A stretch of 64,000 bases of DNA from Nitrosospira multiformis (GTDB taxonomy: Bacteria > Pseudomonadota > Gammaproteobacteria > Burkholderiales > Nitrosomonadaceae). This document shows positions 62,951 through 64,000 of this stretch, piece after piece. Where the stretch lies: contig NZ_FOHI01000002.1 in the NCBI RefSeq assembly GCF_900111585.1, forward strand, positions 124,001-188,000, in the 5' to 3' direction. Under the pieces are notes generated by a model. The model saw nothing but the letters and a program-made list of their open reading frames with translations. It searched no databases and was not told the origin of the DNA. The stretch's first letter is position 1; every line of letters begins with the position of its first letter. A program made the translations under genes and the position numbers.

Positions 62951-63550
62951 ATGTCTTTGCGCCGTTCCTACAGTCTGATCGCTCCGCTTTACGATGCCTT
63001 GCTCGCCGGGGCAGGTACGGGACTGCGGGCGGTCAGCCTTGAGCAACTGCCCCGGCAGGAGAATCTCGACATTCTCATCAGCGGCATTGGTACCGGACTC
63101 GACCTCCCGCATGTTCCAGCGTGTCATCATTATGTAGGGCTGGACCTTACCGCGGCCATGCTGAAGCGGGCCAGACCCAGGGTAGGCAATCTGCATGTAG
63201 ACCTCGTCCAGGGAGACAGCATGTCTCTGCCGTTTGTGGACGCATGCTTCGATCACGTGGTGCTGCACCTCATTCTGGCGATCGTACCGGATGCGCGCGC
63301 ATGCCTGAAAGAAACAGCGCGGGTACTGAAACCGGGCGGCAGCGTGCTGATACTTGATAAATTTCTGAAGCCAGGGGAACACGCAGTGCTCCGGCGAATG
63401 GTGAACCTGCTGTCTCAGCATATCGTGACGCGTCTGGATGTGGTTTTCGAAGAGGTGCTTGCAAGTGTTCCGCAACTGAAAGTGGAGTCAGACCAGCCGC
63501 TTCTGGCAGGAGGCTGGCTCCGGAGCATTCGACTCGTTAAAGCCGGTTAG
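62951..63550 (+). CDS. class I SAM-dependent methyltransferase
   Basis: A 199-residue Rossmann-fold methyltransferase of the UbiE/phospholipid-methyltransferase style. The SAM loop is ILISGIGTGLDLPHV (near residue 40), and LDLTAAMLKRARPRV and VQGDSMSLPFVDACFDHVV carry the later motifs. The substrate cannot be told. It may be a small quinone or phospholipid enzyme. It is probably translated with lgt. No membrane helix is apparent. Confidence 0.82.
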   Translation: MSLRRSYSLIAPLYDALLAGAGTGLRAVSLEQLPRQENLDILISGIGTGLDLPHVPACHHYVGLDLTAAMLKRARPRVGNLHVDLVQGDSMSLPFVDACFDHVVLHLILAIVPDARACLKETARVLKPGGSVLILDKFLKPGEHAVLRRMVNLLSQHIVTRLDVVFEEVLASVPQLKVESDQPLLAGGWLRSIRLVKAG

Positions 63551-63553
63551 GGC

Positions 63554-63582
63554 GTGACCGGGATATGCGACAAGGGTAGAAT
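63554..63582 (+). promoter_or_regulatory. probable promoter of the START-domain gene
   Basis: GTGACC (63554-63559) and TAGAAT (63577-63582) are separated by 17 bases, upstream of the ATG at 63628. The -10 box is near consensus and the -35 box is moderate. Confidence 0.4.
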
Positions 63583-63627
63583 TTTTACGGGAGGCGAAAT
63601 CGTCATCCCATCTTCAGCCGGAATACC

Positions 63628-64000
63628 ATGCGCTCTAGTGCCGCTTTCACCGTCATCCTTACCATCATTGCCGGGGTCGCAAGCGGAGCGGCCGGATTGG
63701 TATCGGCGGACCCAGTAGAGGGGACAGGCAGTGTGAACAGCCCGGGACCGGATTGGACAGAGGCCTATCACAAAAACGGCCTTGTCATTTTTACGAAGGA
63801 CATAACGGAGGGACGCCGGGTAATCGCGGTTTCCGAAGTGGAAGTTCCGCCCGAAGCCGTTTTCAATGTTCTCGTCGACTTCGAACATTACCGGGAATTC
63901 ATGCCGTACGTGAAGGAATCGGAAGTCCTCAGCCGCACCGGCGATAACGAGGTGGTGACCTATGCGCGCATCGCACCGCCGTTTATCAGCGAGCGCGACT
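63628..64000 (+). CDS. exported START/SRPBCC-domain protein (3' end cut by window)
   Basis: An open frame from ATG 63628 runs to the window end (124 residues visible). A signal peptide (about 1-28: basic start, hydrophobic core ILTIIAGVASGAAGL, then SADP) precedes the start of a START/SRPBCC lipid-binding fold. WTEAYHKNGLVIFTKDI, VSEVEVPPEAVFNVLVDFEHYREFMPYVKESEVL and YARIAPPFISERD are typical of that fold. Proteins of this kind bind hydrophobic ligands in the periplasm. The ligand is unknown. Confidence 0.75.
   Translation, partial: MRSSAAFTVILTIIAGVASGAAGLVSADPVEGTGSVNSPGPDWTEAYHKNGLVIFTKDITEGRRVIAVSEVEVPPEAVFNVLVDFEHYREFMPYVKESEVLSRTGDNEVVTYARIAPPFISERD

Overview
The window is a 64 kb chromosomal stretch of a betaproteobacterium. 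The gene content fits Nitrosomonadaceae, most likely a Nitrosospira-type ammonia oxidizer: atpIBEFHAGDC followed by glmU-glmS, mreBCD-mrdA-rodA-rlpA, an exosortase-A-associated ligase with a PEP-CTERM-like secreted protein, a small c-552-type cytochrome, and coq7. The organism is an inference from gene content and style; no rRNA, tRNA or species marker lies in the window.

Layout. 1-7.4 kb: surface polysaccharide genes (GT2 glycosyltransferase, sulfotransferase, APS kinase cysC, exosortase-A-associated O-antigen-type ligase, polysaccharide deacetylase), a small DUF3565/DUF1971 protein and a secreted protein with a damaged PEP-CTERM tail. APS kinase makes PAPS, the donor used by the sulfotransferase, so sulfated polysaccharide is plausible. 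7.6-14.8 kb: the complete F1Fo ATP synthase operon with a near-consensus promoter and a perfect intrinsic terminator. 15-18.4 kb: glmU and glmS (UDP-GlcNAc supply). 18.4-26.4 kb, minus strand: an uncharacterised gene, then the rod-shape operon mreB-mreC-mreD-mrdA-rodA-rlpA with stop/start overlaps. 26.5-29.9 kb: gatC-gatA-gatB. 29.9-32.5 kb: a gene-poor patch with a 25-residue membrane peptide, a small membrane protein and a RelB/RelE-type toxin-antitoxin pair. 32.5-33.8 kb: a fused MsrA-thioredoxin-MsrB.

34.1-48.1 kb: a signalling island. A four-PAS GGDEF-EAL protein is divergent from a seven-gene Wsp-like (ACF-class) chemosensory operon: CheW, CheR-TPR, CheW, MCP, CheA-REC, CheB, and a REC-GAF-GAF-GGDEF-EAL output protein. 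The output protein has a degenerate GGDEF (SADYF) and an intact EAL, so this array is predicted to drive c-di-GMP breakdown, opposite in sign to classical Wsp/WspR. The MCP lacks a recognisable HAMP domain. A frameshifted EAL relic lies just downstream.

48.4-56.7 kb: pteridine-reductase-like SDR, MidA-type methyltransferase, CBS protein, an orphan glcF, a relic of kdpE fused to the glcF end, an OmpL-like porin, a serine/threonine dehydratase, a decayed second copy of the glcF 3' end, coq7 and an OsmC protein. The two glcF ends bracket about 2.8 kb and mark a rearranged segment. 56.8-64 kb: ydcF-like gene; the operon ilvD - DUF255 thioredoxin-domain protein - cytochrome c with an intrinsic terminator; then lgt, a SAM methyltransferase and the start of a START-domain protein cut by the window end.
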